Positions 9,487-19,960 are shown, counted from the first letter of the stretch. The stretch: DNA of 64,000 nt from Undibacterium piscinae (GCA_003970805.2 CP051152.1:1-64000), one strand, 5' to 3'. Program-made: numbers and translations. Notes: generated by a model not told the origin, from the letters alone.

Positions 9487-9846
9487 ATGCCTAGAGTAAA
9501 ACGTGGGGTTACAGCTCGTGCCCGTCATAAAAAGGTTCTCGATTTAGCCAAAGGCTATCGTGGTCGTCGCAGTAAGGTATACCGTATTGCCAAGCAAGCA
9601 GTTATGCGCGCTGGTCAATATGCATACCGTGATCGTCGTAACAAGAAGCGTGTATTCCGCGCACTCTGGATTACACGTATCAATGCAGCATCACGTCAGC
9701 ATGGCATGACATACAGCGTATTCATGAATGGCCTGAAAAAAGCTTGTATCGAACTCGATCGTAAGGTCTTGGCTGATATGGCTGTGATGGACAAGCCAGC
9801 ATTTACTGCGATTGTTAATCAAGTCAAAGCGACACTGGCTGCTTAA
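9487..9846 (+). CDS. rplT: 50S ribosomal protein L20 (bL20)
   Basis: This 119-residue basic protein starts [16 protein letters not shown]. The conserved segments are [38 protein letters not shown] and [19 protein letters not shown]. It is an early assembly protein of the 50S subunit and in several bacteria the repressor of its own operon. It starts 28 bp after rpmI with AAGGAG upstream. Confidence 0.98.
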   Translation: MPRVKRGVTARARHKKVLDLAKGYRGRRSKVYRIAKQAVMRAGQYAYRDRRNKKRVFRALWITRINAASRQHGMTYSVFMNGLKKACIELDRKVLADMAVMDKPAFTAIVNQVKATLAA

Positions 9847-9859
9847 GCATGTGTTGGAT

Positions 9860-9884
9860 ACGGATTCGCGAATCGCGAATCCGT
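9860..9884 (+). repeat. 11-bp perfect inverted repeat after rplT
   Basis: ACGGATTCGCG (9860-9870) and CGCGAATCCGT (9874-9884) form a tight hairpin with a three-base loop, just before the true terminator. There is no T-run directly after it. Confidence 0.6.
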
Positions 9885-9892
9885 AAGATAAG

Positions 9893-9930
9893 CGGGGCAG
9901 AGGTTGATTCCTGTGCCCCGTTTTGTTTTG
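9893..9930 (+). terminator. Intrinsic terminator or attenuator between rplT and pheS
   Basis: CGGGGCAGAGG (9893-9903) pairs with CCTGTGCCCCG (9910-9920), with one internal mismatch, and TTTTGTTTTG follows. In E. coli pheST is preceded by an attenuator; the position here fits either a partial terminator or such a site. Confidence 0.7.
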
Positions 9931-9996
9931 AGTATTTCATTTTCCGTTTCCCGCAATCAGTTGCCCTATTAGTTACCCTTAGTTGGGAAAAATCGC

Positions 9997-11013
9997 ATGA
10001 ATCCCTTAGATCATCTTGTAACTCAAGCGCGAGCAGACTTTTCTGCCGCCCAAGACGCGGCAGCTTTGGAAAACGCCAAAGCGCTCTACCTTGGAAAAAC
10101 CGGACAAATTACCGAGCAAATGAAGCTCTTGGGTAAGCTGGCTCCGGATGACCGTAAAGCGCAGGGAGCGATAATTAACGTCGTTAAAGAGCAGATCGAA
10201 AACGCTCTGACCGAGCGCCGTGACGCATTGGCCAATGCGCAAATGCAGATGCGCCTTAACGCAGAGGCAATAGACGTTAGTTTGCCTGGCCGTGGTCGTG
10301 GCATGGGTGGCGTACATCCTGTTATGCGCACCTGGCAACGTGTTGAAGAGATATTCCGTTCTATCGGTTTTGCAGTGGCAGACGGCCCTGAAATCGAAAA
10401 TGACTGGACCAATTTTACTGCATTGAATAGCCCGGAAAATCATCCGGCCCGTTCCATGCAAGACACCTTTTATATTGAAGGTAATGATAGCTTAGGTAAG
10501 CCATTGTTGCTGCGTACCCATACCAGTCCTATGCAGGTGCGTTATGCGCGTATGCACCAACCACCGATTAAGGTGATCGCCCCTGGCCGCACTTATCGCG
10601 TCGATAGCGATGCTACTCACTCTCCGATGTTTCATCAGGTTGAGGGTTTGTGGATAGATGAAAATATTAGTTTCGCTGATCTGAAGGGTGTTTACCTCAA
10701 TTTCGTCAAAGCCTTTTTTGAAACCGATGACTTGCAAGTACGCTTCCGCCCTTCGTATTTCCCGTTCACGGAACCATCCGCCGAGATCGATATCGCGTTT
10801 GGTAGCGGCCCTCTGAAAGGCCGCTGGTTGGAGGTTTCCGGTTCAGGTCAGGTGCATCCTTCCGTGATTAGGAACATGGGTTTAGATCCTGAAAAATATA
10901 TAGGTTTTGCTTTTGGTTCAGGTTTGGAGCGCCTCGCTATGTTGCGTTACGGGATCAGCGATTTGCGTTTGTTCTACGAAGGTGACTTGCGTTTCCTGAA
11001 GCAATTCAATTAA
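9997..11013 (+). CDS. pheS: Phenylalanyl-tRNA synthetase alpha subunit
   Basis: This 338-residue class II synthetase subunit has an N-terminal coiled coil (residues 1-90). The catalytic domain has [19 protein letters not shown], the motif 2 region [32 protein letters not shown], and motif 3 [18 protein letters not shown]. It forms the alpha2beta2 enzyme with PheT. It lies 150 bp after rplT, with a terminator/attenuator between them. Confidence 0.97.
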   Translation: MNPLDHLVTQARADFSAAQDAAALENAKALYLGKTGQITEQMKLLGKLAPDDRKAQGAIINVVKEQIENALTERRDALANAQMQMRLNAEAIDVSLPGRGRGMGGVHPVMRTWQRVEEIFRSIGFAVADGPEIENDWTNFTALNSPENHPARSMQDTFYIEGNDSLGKPLLLRTHTSPMQVRYARMHQPPIKVIAPGRTYRVDSDATHSPMFHQVEGLWIDENISFADLKGVYLNFVKAFFETDDLQVRFRPSYFPFTEPSAEIDIAFGSGPLKGRWLEVSGSGQVHPSVIRNMGLDPEKYIGFAFGSGLERLAMLRYGISDLRLFYEGDLRFLKQFN

Positions 11014-11029
11014 AACGTCTAAATTTATT

Positions 11030-11051
11030 CGGAGAAGCATTTGCTTCTCCG
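11030..11051 (+). repeat. Intercistronic stem-loop between pheS and pheT
   Basis: CGGAGAAGCA (11030-11039) is followed by TT and TGCTTCTCCG (11042-11051), a perfect 10-bp stem with a two-base centre. No T-run follows, so it is more likely an mRNA-processing or stability hairpin than a terminator. Confidence 0.6.
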
Positions 11052-11096
11052 TTCAACGATTACCTCGTACCTTAGGTACATACTCACGGTTGAATT

Positions 11097-13523
11097 ATGC
11101 AATTTTCTGAAAACTGGCTACGCACCATGGTTGATCCGAAGATGACTTCGGATGAATTGGCACACTTGTTAACCATGTCGGGACTCGAAGTGGAAGAGGT
11201 CGAAGAAGTCGCCCCTCCGTTTAATAATGTCGTTGTCGCTGAAATCCGCGAAATTATTAAGCACCCAGATGCCGACAGGCTCAATGTTTGCCAGGTTAAC
11301 GTTGGTACCGGCACTTTGTTGAACATCGTTTGTGGAGCCCCGAATGTGCGGGTTGGCATGAAAGTTCCTTGTGCGATGGCCGGAGCTATTTTACCTCCGG
11401 GTGCAGATGGCAAACCATTTGAAATCAAGGTTGGAAAACTGCGCGGCGTGGAATCGCAAGGCATGCTGTGCTCAGCGCGTGAACTGAAATTATCGGAAGA
11501 AAATGCCGGTCTGATGGAGCTTCCGGAAGATGCCCAGGTCGGGCAGAATTTCCGCGATTATTATCAGTTAAATGATCTTAAGTTCACCATTAAACTCACT
11601 CCGAACAAGGCTGATTGCTTGTCCGTTCTGGGAGTGGCGCGTGAAGTGTCTGCGTTGACGGGAACACCGTTGACTTTGCCGGAAACGCATATTGCGGCGG
11701 TTAGCCTGCAAGACAAATTGCCGGTAAAAATTTCCGCTCCTGACTTGTGCGGGCGTTTTAGCGGTCGCATTATTCGTGGTGTTAACGCCAAGGCTCCGAC
11801 CCCGGACTGGATGAAGCAAAGGTTGGAACGCAGTGGGCAACGTCCGATTTCTGCATTGGTAGATATTTCCAATTATGTCATGCTGGAAATGGGCCGTCCT
11901 AGCCACGTGTTTGATCTGGATAAAATTCATGGCGGACTGGAAGTGCGTTGGGGTAAGAGCGGCGAATCATTGAAACTGCTGAACGGCAATACGGTTGCCG
12001 TTGATGAGTGGATAGGCGTGATTTCGGATGAAAAGGAAATCGAATCTCTGGCTGGCATTATGGGGGGTGACTCTACTGCAGTTAGTCTCGACACCCAGAA
12101 CATCTACCTCGAAGCGGCATTCTGGTGGCCGCAAGCGATACAGGGGCGTGCACGCAAATTTAATTTTTCAACTGATGCTGCGCATCGTTTTGAGCGCGGC
12201 GTGGATTTCGCTACAACGGTTGAGCATCTGGAACGTATCACTAGTCTCATCGTTGAAATTTGCGGTGGTGCCGCAAACGTAAAGGTTGGCCCGGTTGACG
12301 ATCATATCGTTAATTTGCCACAGCGTCCTGCCGTAAAAATGAGAACTGCACGTGCGGTTAAAGTGATAGGTGTGGCGCTGACAGATGAACAGATCGCCGA
12401 TATCTTTACTCGTCTGGGCTTACAATTTACGCAGGAGCCAGGTTTGTTCTCAGTGACACCTCCGTCTTATCGCTTCGATATTGAAATCGAAGAGGATTTG
12501 ATTGAGGAAGTTGTGCGCGTTTATGGTTTTGAGAATATCCCGTCCTTGCCCCCGGTAGCGCCGAATGCAATGCTGATTGAGCCGGAAAATCGCCGTTCTT
12601 TATTTACGCTACGCAGACAAATAGCGGATCTGGATTATCAAGAGGTAGTCAATTACAGTTTTGTAGAAGAAGTATGGGAAAAAGATTTTGCCGGCAATGA
12701 TGCGCCAATTAAATTGCAAAATCCTATTTCCAGCCAGATGAGCGTGATGCGCACCAGCCTGATCGCTAGCTTGGTTGCCAATGCGCGTTACAACCTGAAT
12801 CGCAAAATCGGACGCATACGGATTTTTGAGATTGCCGCCGTATATCTGAAAAATGCCGCTATCCCTGACGGTCCGTTGACGGTTGCCGGTTATGATCAGC
12901 CTAAGCGACTCGCTTCTCTCGCTTATGGTCCTTGCGCTGAAGAGCAATGGGGTCAGGCTAGCCGGAACGTTGACTTCTTTGATGTCAAGGCCGACCTTGA
13001 AGCTTTGTTTGCGCCAAAAGTGCTGCGTTTTGTGAAAGCAGAGCATGTCGCCTTGCATCCTGGTCGCTCGGCCCAGATTGAATGTGACGGTCAGGTTGTC
13101 GGTATCATCGGTGAATTGCATCCGCGTCTGCAGCAAAAATACGATTTGCCTTTGGCTCCGGTGGTATTTGAGGTTGATGCTGCGGCCTTGCAAACGATTA
13201 CTGTGCCGGTTTACCAGGAGACTTCGAAGTTTCAGGCGGTCAGTCGAGATCTTGCTTTGGTTGTCAAGAATTCGGTGGCGGTACAGTCCTTGTTGGATGT
13301 CTTTCATACCGAAGTGAAACGCAATGAAGCTTGTAAAATTGTGCAAGCTATTGTTTTGTTTGATGAATATCGTGGCAAAGGACTGGAGTCTGATGAGAAA
13401 AGTCTTGCTTTCCGCTTTAGCTTACAAGATACTCAGAGTACCTTGCAGGATGAAAAAGTGGATGCTGCCATGGCTGCTTTAGTTCTCGCCGTAAATGATA
13501 AAATTGGCGCCAGACTGCGTTAA
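11097..13523 (+). CDS. pheT: Phenylalanyl-tRNA synthetase beta subunit
   Basis: At 808 residues it has the family's full length. The order is a tRNA-binding OB fold ([30 protein letters not shown]), the B3/B4 editing domain, the B5 domain, a catalytic-like core ([41 protein letters not shown]) and the C-terminal ferredoxin-fold anticodon-binding domain ([12 protein letters not shown] to NDKIGARLR). It works with PheS. The editing domain removes tyrosine mistakenly joined to tRNA-Phe. Confidence 0.97.
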   Translation: MQFSENWLRTMVDPKMTSDELAHLLTMSGLEVEEVEEVAPPFNNVVVAEIREIIKHPDADRLNVCQVNVGTGTLLNIVCGAPNVRVGMKVPCAMAGAILPPGADGKPFEIKVGKLRGVESQGMLCSARELKLSEENAGLMELPEDAQVGQNFRDYYQLNDLKFTIKLTPNKADCLSVLGVAREVSALTGTPLTLPETHIAAVSLQDKLPVKISAPDLCGRFSGRIIRGVNAKAPTPDWMKQRLERSGQRPISALVDISNYVMLEMGRPSHVFDLDKIHGGLEVRWGKSGESLKLLNGNTVAVDEWIGVISDEKEIESLAGIMGGDSTAVSLDTQNIYLEAAFWWPQAIQGRARKFNFSTDAAHRFERGVDFATTVEHLERITSLIVEICGGAANVKVGPVDDHIVNLPQRPAVKMRTARAVKVIGVALTDEQIADIFTRLGLQFTQEPGLFSVTPPSYRFDIEIEEDLIEEVVRVYGFENIPSLPPVAPNAMLIEPENRRSLFTLRRQIADLDYQEVVNYSFVEEVWEKDFAGNDAPIKLQNPISSQMSVMRTSLIASLVANARYNLNRKIGRIRIFEIAAVYLKNAAIPDGPLTVAGYDQPKRLASLAYGPCAEEQWGQASRNVDFFDVKADLEALFAPKVLRFVKAEHVALHPGRSAQIECDGQVVGIIGELHPRLQQKYDLPLAPVVFEVDAAALQTITVPVYQETSKFQAVSRDLALVVKNSVAVQSLLDVFHTEVKRNEACKIVQAIVLFDEYRGKGLESDEKSLAFRFSLQDTQSTLQDEKVDAAMAALVLAVNDKIGARLR

Positions 13524-13538
13524 TTGCCCTAATCAAGT

Positions 13539-13568
13539 AATGACCTGTACTCCACATCGCAGGTCATT
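13539..13568 (+). repeat. Inverted repeat between pheT and ihfA
   Basis: AATGACCTG (13539-13547) and CAGGTCATT (13560-13568) form a 9-bp stem with a 12-base loop. There is no clear T-run. It may be a processing hairpin, since pheT-ihfA are co-transcribed in many proteobacteria. Confidence 0.5.
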
Positions 13569-13599
13569 GCTTTGAATACTAGTAAGTAGGAATAAAATA

Positions 13600-14013
13600 A
13601 TGAATGATGTGACTTCCGCTGAACTTCAATCGATTCTTGATGCAGATCTGAATCGGGCGATGCGTGAAGCAAAAGTACGTTTGCAGGCTGAAAAAGAATT
13701 GCCGACGCTGACTAAGGCGGAATTGGCAGAGCTTCTTTTTGAGCAGGTTGGCTTGAACAAGCGCGAAGCTAAAGATATGGTTGAAACTTTTTTTAGTGAA
13801 ATTCGTGATGCGCTTGAGCGCGGGGAAGCTGTGAAATTGTCTGGCTTTGGAAACTTCCAATTGCGCGACAAGCCTCAGCGCCCCGGACGTAATCCTAAAA
13901 CTGGTGAAGAGATCGCGATTACCGCACGTCGAGTCGTTACTTTTCATGCCAGCCAGAAGTTAAAAGGTATGGTCGATGATGTAAGTAGTCGTCCAATCTC
14001 GCACTCAGCCTGA
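13600..14013 (+). CDS. ihfA: Integration host factor alpha subunit with N-terminal extension
   Basis: IHF alpha bends DNA as a heterodimer with IHF beta. The core matches [59 protein letters not shown]. The product is 137 residues against about 99 in E. coli. The extra roughly 35 residues at the N-terminus ([20 protein letters not shown]) are charged and helical; extended forms are usual in Burkholderiales. The GTAGGAATAAAATA leader supports the 13600 start. It lies downstream of pheT and 10 bp before the MerR gene. Confidence 0.95.
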   Translation: MNDVTSAELQSILDADLNRAMREAKVRLQAEKELPTLTKAELAELLFEQVGLNKREAKDMVETFFSEIRDALERGEAVKLSGFGNFQLRDKPQRPGRNPKTGEEIAITARRVVTFHASQKLKGMVDDVSSRPISHSA

Positions 14014-14023
14014 TTTCTTTCGT

Positions 14024-14398
14024 ATGAGCGAACTTAATATAGAAACGATAGTGTTGCCTCCGATACCGGCGAAACGTTACTTCACGATTGGGGAAGTCAG
14101 TGATTTGTGCGGCGTTAAGCCCCATGTTCTGCGTTATTGGGAGCAGGAGTTCACGCAACTGAAACCGGTTAAACGTCGTGGTAACCGTCGCTATTATCAG
14201 CACCATGAGGTACTGTTGATTCGCAGGATACGGGAGTTGTTATATGCTCAAGGCTTCACTATCAATGGTGCCCGCAATAAGCTGAGCATGCCAAATAGTA
14301 TTGTCAATGCACCGCAAGAAGAGCTGACAGCGCATTTGAGCCTGTTTCAGATCAAAGAGGAGCTGACCTCTATTTTGTCTTTACTTAAGCCCTCATAG
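14024..14398 (+). CDS. MerR family transcriptional regulator
   Basis: The 124-residue protein has a winged helix-turn-helix: YFTIGEVSDLCGVKPHVLRY then WEQEF, VKRRGNRRYYQHHEV and LLIRRIRELLYAQGFTINGA. The short C-terminal part has no metal-binding cysteines, so it is not a MerR-type metal sensor. The same gene sits directly after ihfA in many betaproteobacteria and gammaproteobacteria, and its target is unknown. It is ten bases downstream of ihfA and probably in the same transcript. Confidence 0.9.
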   Translation: MSELNIETIVLPPIPAKRYFTIGEVSDLCGVKPHVLRYWEQEFTQLKPVKRRGNRRYYQHHEVLLIRRIRELLYAQGFTINGARNKLSMPNSIVNAPQEELTAHLSLFQIKEELTSILSLLKPS

Positions 14399-14555
14399 TT
14401 TGATTAGCTCTGTCGATTATTGCCGGTAGGTGTCGATGTGGCGTATTTTGCAAAAGCAAGAGATGCCAACTTTACTTGAATAGTAAGGAAATTTTAGGGA
14501 TATCTTGCATATTTGTTGTATGCTATAGGATTGAAACAACGGCGCTACGCCTATT

Positions 14556-15407
14556 ATGCAAGAGCACTCTAGTAAGGTCAGCACATCTGACCTTAAACCA
14601 CACAGGTCATTGTTTGAACGTTTGACCGCCTTTATTTCTCCCGAACCTGAGAATCGCGCTGAATTGCTGGAAGTTTTGCATGACGCGCAAGAACGTAATT
14701 TGATTGACGCTGATGCTTTGGCGATGATTGAGGGCGTGTTTCAGGTATCTGATTTGTCCGCCCGTGACATCATGATTCCGCGTTCTCAAATGGACGTGAT
14801 TGATATCTCCAAGCCTATTGCAGAATGGATGCCGGAAGTTTTAGCGACCGCGCACTCCCGCTTCCCGGCCGTCGATGGCGATCGCGACAAAGTAATTGGT
14901 GTCTTGCTCGCCAAGGATTTGTTGCGTTACTACGCCGAAGAAAGTTTCGATGTACGTAAAATGTTGCGTCCGGTTGTGTATATTCCGGAGTCGAAACGTC
15001 TGAATATTTTACTGCGTGACTTTCGAGCTAACCGTAATCACATGGCGATGGTGGTCGATGAATACGGTGGGGTCGCCGGTCTGATTACGATAGAAGACGT
15101 GCTTGAGCAAATTGTCGGTGATATCGATGATGAGTACGATTTCGATGAGGAAGAAGACAATATTCTGGCCCTGGATAATAACGGCAACGGTAAACGCTGG
15201 CGCATCAAGGGCATCACGGAAATTGAGCATTTTAACCAGGTTCTCGGCGCCAGTCTTTCTGATGATAATGCTGAAACCATAGGCGGCTTGGTCTCCAATC
15301 ATTTGCAATGTGTTCCGCACAAGGGTGACGCTTTCGATATAGCTCAGTTCCACTTCGAAGTTTTGCGCGCTGACGCCAGACAGGTTCAGATGGTTCATTT
15401 TTGCTAA
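14556..15407 (+). CDS. corC: CorC/HlyC-type CBS domain protein
   Basis: This cytoplasmic 283-residue protein has an N-terminal region with two CBS domains (VSDLSARDIMIPRSQMDVID and NHMAMVVDEYGGVAGLITIE), then the acidic DIDDEYDFDEEEDNI linker and a CorC_HlyC transporter-associated domain (WRIKGITEIEHFN to FEVLRADARQVQ). Such proteins modulate Mg/Co efflux. The last residues (MVHFC) differ from the usual ending of LLL-type residues plus basic tail, and the lnt gene that usually follows is absent, so the 3' end may be at a junction with the scrambled segment that begins at about 15400. Confidence 0.88.
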   Translation: MQEHSSKVSTSDLKPHRSLFERLTAFISPEPENRAELLEVLHDAQERNLIDADALAMIEGVFQVSDLSARDIMIPRSQMDVIDISKPIAEWMPEVLATAHSRFPAVDGDRDKVIGVLLAKDLLRYYAEESFDVRKMLRPVVYIPESKRLNILLRDFRANRNHMAMVVDEYGGVAGLITIEDVLEQIVGDIDDEYDFDEEEDNILALDNNGNGKRWRIKGITEIEHFNQVLGASLSDDNAETIGGLVSNHLQCVPHKGDAFDIAQFHFEVLRADARQVQMVHFC

Positions 15408-16150
15408 GAACGTTGCAAGTTCCAGGTAAGCTAATGCTGCCAGTCGCAAGTAGCGTATTGTAATCTAGGCATTGACGCATGATGGTCACGCAATCGGTTT
15501 CAAGCGCGTGCGCGGGTGGTACCGCATATCCAGGCACAGGCTTTTCTATACGACAGCAGTTTGGCTCGCATGGCATAGGTCGGCCCGCTTGAGCGGCTCG
15601 TCTATGCTGGTCGATCTTCTTTGGTGCTGCGGTGCTCGCGATTACCCGAGATAATAAATCTGATTGAGTGCGTACAAAATTTTCTCGCCTACCGCTTCTG
15701 CTTGGCTTGCCGCATCCAAAGCACTTTCACTTAAATTCTCCTGAGCATGACAACAAACTCATCACCACGCCAAACGTGCCACGGTGTCGCCCTCGCGTGT
15801 GCAATCCGCTAAACGGCTAGCCACCTGTTTGAGTAAAAGATCGCCCTTGTCATGCCCCATGGTGTCGTTAAGCGTCTTGAAATTATCCAGATCAACAAAT
15901 AGTAAGGCTCCCTTGCGTTGATGTCGTGTGCCTGCCGCCAAGGCTTGCTCTAGTCTGTCGAGTAAGAGCCTGCGGTTCGGTAGTGACCTGAGCTTGCAGT
16001 GAGCGGATCATAAAACGCCAGATTTTGAGCGGCTCGTCTATTCTCTGCGATTTTGCGGGTGGTGAATCTGATTGAGTCGTATAAAACTTCCCACATAAAT
16101 TGGGTGTGCAATCCGCTAAAACCTGTTTGAGTACATGCCCCATGGTGTCG
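15408..16150. other. Scrambled segment: no intact gene
   Basis: The 740 bp between corC and the PAS sensor has no supportable reading frame. Its right-hand two thirds consist of reverse-strand pieces of a GGDEF domain (see the next entry). The left third (about 15410-15640) has neither coding signs nor a recognisable element. A 17-base piece, TTGAGCGGCTCGTCTAT, occurs twice (at about 15590 and at 16022). Confidence 0.6.
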
Positions 16151-16200
16151 TTAAGCGTCGGCGCTATGTCTGTGCCTGCCACCAAGGCTTGGTCTAGTCC
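15650..16200 (-). pseudogene. Remnants of a GGDEF (diguanylate cyclase) domain, duplicated and disrupted
   Basis: Reading the reverse strand in changing frames recovers parts of a GGDEF domain: AAQNLAFYDPLT at about 16000, a LLLDRLEQALAAGTRHQRKGA-like piece, LLFVDLDNFKTLNDTMGHDKGDLLLKQV near 15830-15900, ADCTREGDTVARL, then a damaged GGDEFVVML and ENLSESALDAASQAEAVGEK. A second shorter copy of part of this (LNDTMGH, LKQV, LADCT) lies at 16100-16200. The pieces are joined by small insertions and deletions. This is the expected downstream domain of the PAS sensor (16151-19153), so the sensor was probably a PAS-GGDEF, possibly PAS-GGDEF-EAL, cyclic-di-GMP enzyme. Confidence 0.6.
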
Positions 16201-19153
16201 ATTCAGGAAATAGCTCGCCGCTCTTACGGCGATTCCACGGCGTCCAAATTTCCCCTTGCCAGGTTCCAGTACGCAGCATGCTGTCCGACATCGCTTCATA
16301 AAAAGCGTCATCATGTACGCCTGATTTGAGCAAGCGCGGAGTTTTCCCAACGATTTCGTCTGCCGGGTAGCCGGTAATCTCAGTAAATGCCCGATTAATG
16401 CGCAGGATAGTCCGCTCTGCATCCGTGACAAACATGCCTTCTTGGGATTCAAATGCGGTGGCTGCGATGCGCAAAGCCTGCTCATTTTTTTTGCGCTCAC
16501 TGATATCATTCCATGCAACATAGACCGCCTCAGCACCATCGAAGATGATAGACGTTCCTTGCGCCTCGACGTCGATCGCTTGGCCATCTAACTGTAAAAA
16601 CTTCATTTCCATCATGTTCGCTACTGTATGATTTTCCTTGATGTTTTTGATTCTAGAAAGCACGATATGATGGAAGTCAGGATGAATGATGTCCAAAATA
16701 GGCCTGCCGACCAACTCTTCGGCGCGGGTTGCGCCTAGCATTTTGATGGCAGCTGGATTCACATAAATCAGGCGCCCATCTCTATGCACATTAATGCCTT
16801 CCGGTGACCATTCAACCAGTACGCGATGCCGTTCCTCACTCTCTTGCAGTGCGGCTAAAGTACGTTTTCGCTTGGTAATGTCATGAATGAAGGTGTGGAA
16901 GGCGAGTTTGCCATCGTAAGTGATGGAGGTACTTTGCACTTCTGCGATCAAAGGCGTACCGTCCAGTTTTAACAATACTTCCTCCGTCATTGCTGTGCTG
17001 CTGCCATGCTTGGAGATGCTTTGAGCGCGCACATAAGCCATTTCATGAAAGTCGGGGTGCAGTAGATCGAGCACAGATCTGCTTAGCAACGCCTGTTCGC
17101 TATCAGCACCGAATAAGTGAATTGCCGCCGGATTCGCGTATTTTAGTTTGTTATCACTATGTATGATAATCGCTTCGGGTGTCCATTCCACCAGCGCACG
17201 ATGGCGCTCTTCGCTCTCTTGCAAAGCACTCTCTATACGCTTACGTTCAGTAATATCACGTGACAGCACAATAAAGCTTGGCTCTTCGTTCTCGATGCGG
17301 GTTTTTCGCGCGACCGAGAGTTCGAACCATTTTTCACCGTGTTGTAAATTTAATGCAATTTGCTTTCCAGTTGAAAAGCCGATTTCATGCGCTTGCTGTA
17401 GCGCCGCCATGACGGTTGATGCAGCAGGTTCGGGAAGTACTTCGCTGATTAAATGTCCGATTAAGTCTTGTGGCGGTGCTGCCAATAAATCGACGCGTGG
17501 CGAATGATAGGATTGATAGCGACCGTCAAGTCCAAGCTCGAACAGCAAATCGGGAATTGCGTCTAGCGTCGCTTGTAGTTTGGCCTCGCTCCTTTGTTGT
17601 GCCTGTTGGATGCGTTTGCGTTCACTGATGTCACGAATTGTTCCTTGTATGATGAGGTGTCCATTGACTTCCATGCGACTGAGTAAAACCTCGGCGATGA
17701 AGCTCTTCTTGCTGTCCAGGCGCAGATGTAAGCATTCAAACACGATCATGCCCTCTGACATCGCCTGCGCCACTCTTTGATTTGCTAGGCTGATCGAGTC
17801 TGTTCCGTCGGTCTGTTTGGCAGGCGAAAGATCGGAGATGTGTCTGGCTATAATTTCGTTGCGGTGGTGTGCGCCGAATAGCCTTAAGGCCGCGGGGTTG
17901 CAATCGATGATCGCGCCGTTTTCCAATAAGATTACGGCGTCGGCGGTGGCGTCAAAGAAGATCAGATTACGTTTTTCGGATTTTTGTAGTTCCGCAGTAC
18001 CCGCGGCAATGCGATCGGCCAGCGTGCTGTGGTCGCGTTGTATGCTGTCTGCCATGCTATTAAAGGCGTCAGATAGAGTGAGTAATTCACGGCTATCACT
18101 GGCTTGGCTGATCGCCCTGGCGTTTAGATCCCCTACGCCAAGTTGCTTGGCAGTGTCGGATAAGAGTAGCAATGGTCGCGTTAGTCTATGCGCCACCCAG
18201 CGTATCAATAGCAAGGACAGTAAAGTGAGGAGTAGTGCGCTGATGGCAAGCGCATTGAGGTTCTCTTTTAATGCCCCGAGCGCAGCTTCCTTGCTGGCAT
18301 AGTGGACTAAGGTCCAGACTTGCGAACCGTTTAATTGCAAGCTGCGATAGACTTCCACCAGATCTTTATCGCTGCCATCTTTGCCGGTCAAGGTACCTTC
18401 AAAACCTGCAGCTATTTGTGGGTTAAAGACGAATTTTTCTGGCCCCGTATAGGCGGGAAAGCGCGCCAGCAGTTTGCGATCTGGATCAAATAATAAACTG
18501 GTCTCTTGATTTGCGTAGTCCTTGCTTTCTTCCCGAAAACTTTCACCTATGAAATTTTGTAAATCAAGAAACGCAATCAGCAGTCCTACCAATTTGCCGT
18601 TATGCTCACCATTATTGTCTTCCAGTCGGACCTGCCGGACTATACCTATCGCTGGTTTATTCTCGGGTCCGAGTAATTGTTCCACCATCTCGGATGCACC
18701 GATTTGCGCGGCGCGTTTGATCAAAGAAAGATCGTAAAACTGCCGACCGATATCGATAGCCTTGTCGCTGGCGCGTATGGTTCCACTCTCAGGATCGACT
18801 AAAAGTAAATGATTATAATGATCAGGGTGGGCTCTTTCTATGCGGTCAACCAAACGTTCGAAATTATTTTGCAGATTACTATCTTGAGTTTCGAGTTGGC
18901 TCGCGAGTGAGCGACTTTCAGAGACGACTAAGATACTTCCTCTGCGTTCTCTGAGACTGTTGGAGATCCAGGCTCTTTGTAAGTCTGCCTTTACTTCCAG
19001 GATGTGGATAGCTTCAGTTAAGCGTTGATTGCGTGCGCCTACCCAGGCGATTTGAGGAAGTCCAAAATACCAGAGCATTAATAATAGCCAGATCGCGGCT
19101 AAAAATAAGATACCAAAATATCCCGCAATTCTGCTTGAAAAAGAAGTATTCAT
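16151..19153 (-). CDS. Membrane multi-PAS sensor, C-terminal GGDEF domain disrupted
   Basis: The start at 19153 (MNTSFSSRIAGYFG) falls just after the stop of the upstream solute-binding gene; a start at 19213 would overlap it. There is an N-terminal membrane helix, a periplasmic Cache-like sensor (about residues 40-300), a second helix (NALAISALLLTLLSLLLIRW), a HAMP segment, and five PAS/PAC domains. Each PAS ends in the typical DISERKR- or DITERKR-type linker. The last PAS gives GYPADEIVGKTPRLLKSG, and then the frame ends in unrelated residues after FPEW. The natural protein would continue into GGDEF, whose pieces lie at 15650-16200. Its signal is unknown. The upstream solute-binding gene suggests a small-molecule ligand. 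Confidence 0.8.
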   Translation of the reverse strand: MNTSFSSRIAGYFGILFLAAIWLLLMLWYFGLPQIAWVGARNQRLTEAIHILEVKADLQRAWISNSLRERRGSILVVSESRSLASQLETQDSNLQNNFERLVDRIERAHPDHYNHLLLVDPESGTIRASDKAIDIGRQFYDLSLIKRAAQIGASEMVEQLLGPENKPAIGIVRQVRLEDNNGEHNGKLVGLLIAFLDLQNFIGESFREESKDYANQETSLLFDPDRKLLARFPAYTGPEKFVFNPQIAAGFEGTLTGKDGSDKDLVEVYRSLQLNGSQVWTLVHYASKEAALGALKENLNALAISALLLTLLSLLLIRWVAHRLTRPLLLLSDTAKQLGVGDLNARAISQASDSRELLTLSDAFNSMADSIQRDHSTLADRIAAGTAELQKSEKRNLIFFDATADAVILLENGAIIDCNPAALRLFGAHHRNEIIARHISDLSPAKQTDGTDSISLANQRVAQAMSEGMIVFECLHLRLDSKKSFIAEVLLSRMEVNGHLIIQGTIRDISERKRIQQAQQRSEAKLQATLDAIPDLLFELGLDGRYQSYHSPRVDLLAAPPQDLIGHLISEVLPEPAASTVMAALQQAHEIGFSTGKQIALNLQHGEKWFELSVARKTRIENEEPSFIVLSRDITERKRIESALQESEERHRALVEWTPEAIIIHSDNKLKYANPAAIHLFGADSEQALLSRSVLDLLHPDFHEMAYVRAQSISKHGSSTAMTEEVLLKLDGTPLIAEVQSTSITYDGKLAFHTFIHDITKRKRTLAALQESEERHRVLVEWSPEGINVHRDGRLIYVNPAAIKMLGATRAEELVGRPILDIIHPDFHHIVLSRIKNIKENHTVANMMEMKFLQLDGQAIDVEAQGTSIIFDGAEAVYVAWNDISERKKNEQALRIAATAFESQEGMFVTDAERTILRINRAFTEITGYPADEIVGKTPRLLKSGVHDDAFYEAMSDSMLRTGTWQGEIWTPWNRRKSGELFPEWTRPSLGGRHRHSADA

Positions 19154-19166
19154 CAGCGTGTCGCGC

Positions 19167-19960
19167 TTACTCGCGGTAATCGTAGCGATTAACTTGAAAC
19201 TTCTTTCGATCACTCATCACCGTGATGAGACCATCATAATTGAAGGCCTCCGCTAAATTCTGTTGGTTTGCCGATTTTGGAATTTTTCCTAAATTGGCTA
19301 AGAATAGAAATTCGGCATTGAGAGGCGGTGCGCTAGGATTTTTTAGTATGCTCGGTGCGGAAGGAATGTCGAGAATCTCACGTCTGGTAATACCGCTGAT
19401 TTGTGCCACGCTCAGACTCGTGGATTTGCCAGAAAAAGCCTGCGCATCGGCCATCGCCCATGTTGCGGCCATCTCAAGATGTTGTTGCGAACGGCGCATC
19501 CATTCGATAGCGCGTAATAATCCTGCCACCAAATGTAAAGCAGCCTGGGGCGATTGTTTTACAAATTCTTTTCCTATCTACTGATGCCACGAAAAGCAAT
19601 ATGGTTTTTTTCGCTCTGGCTTAAAGCCAGGGTGGGGCCTGGTTCCCAAGCAGCAAAGGCATCGATCTCGCCGCGCGCTAAGGCTTCTATGGCGTCTGAC
19701 GCAGACTCACTTGAGTCTCGCTGGCGAAGTCCCTGCAGCAAGGTATGGTGTCGAGGCGATCCGTTTGCCGACCAGGTCACCTTGGCTGCTGTCTTTGGCG
19801 ACGATGTAGCTTTGCTTTACTAATCCGACTATCCAGACCTGTTGGCAGCGCTTATTTGTCACCCTTTCACGACTGGTGTCGGCACCGGAGTGGCTGCGGC
19901 GGCATCTGCAGTTGCTGTATTCCGCTTTTCGAGTCACTACTGCTGGCGTAGTTTGCAAAA
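19167..19960 (-). pseudogene. Solute-binding protein (NMT1/SsuA-like), frameshifted and 5'-truncated
   Basis: Three reverse-strand frames together give most of a periplasmic ABC-transporter binding protein: QVWIVGLVKQSYIVAKDSS and DLVGKRIASTPYLAAGTS (about 19720-19850), SDAIEALARGEIDAFAAWEP with GPTLALSQSEKNHIAFRG (19574-19720), and VKQSPQAALHLVAGLLRAIEW to VMSDRKKFQVNRYDYRE (19167-19560). The order GKRIA..TPYLA and IDAFAAWEP is typical for nitrate/sulfonate/aminosulfonate-type binding proteins. The N-terminus and signal peptide are not in the same frame and run into the ABC-F gene's altered tail. The matching permease and ATPase genes are not in the window. It lies directly upstream of the PAS sensor. 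Confidence 0.65.

Noticed and set aside
9849..10136. Phe-rich open frame (FCFEYFIFRF) between rplT and pheS that could be a pheST attenuation leader peptide
   Set aside because: The Phe codons come from the T-rich tract after the terminator hairpin, whereas a leader peptide should precede it. No ribosome site fits, and the frame overlaps pheS.
15892..16587. 231-residue reverse frame overlapping the PAS sensor
   Set aside because: It joins pieces of PAS and GGDEF coding sequence read in a wrong frame; it is a by-product of the scrambled segment, not a gene.
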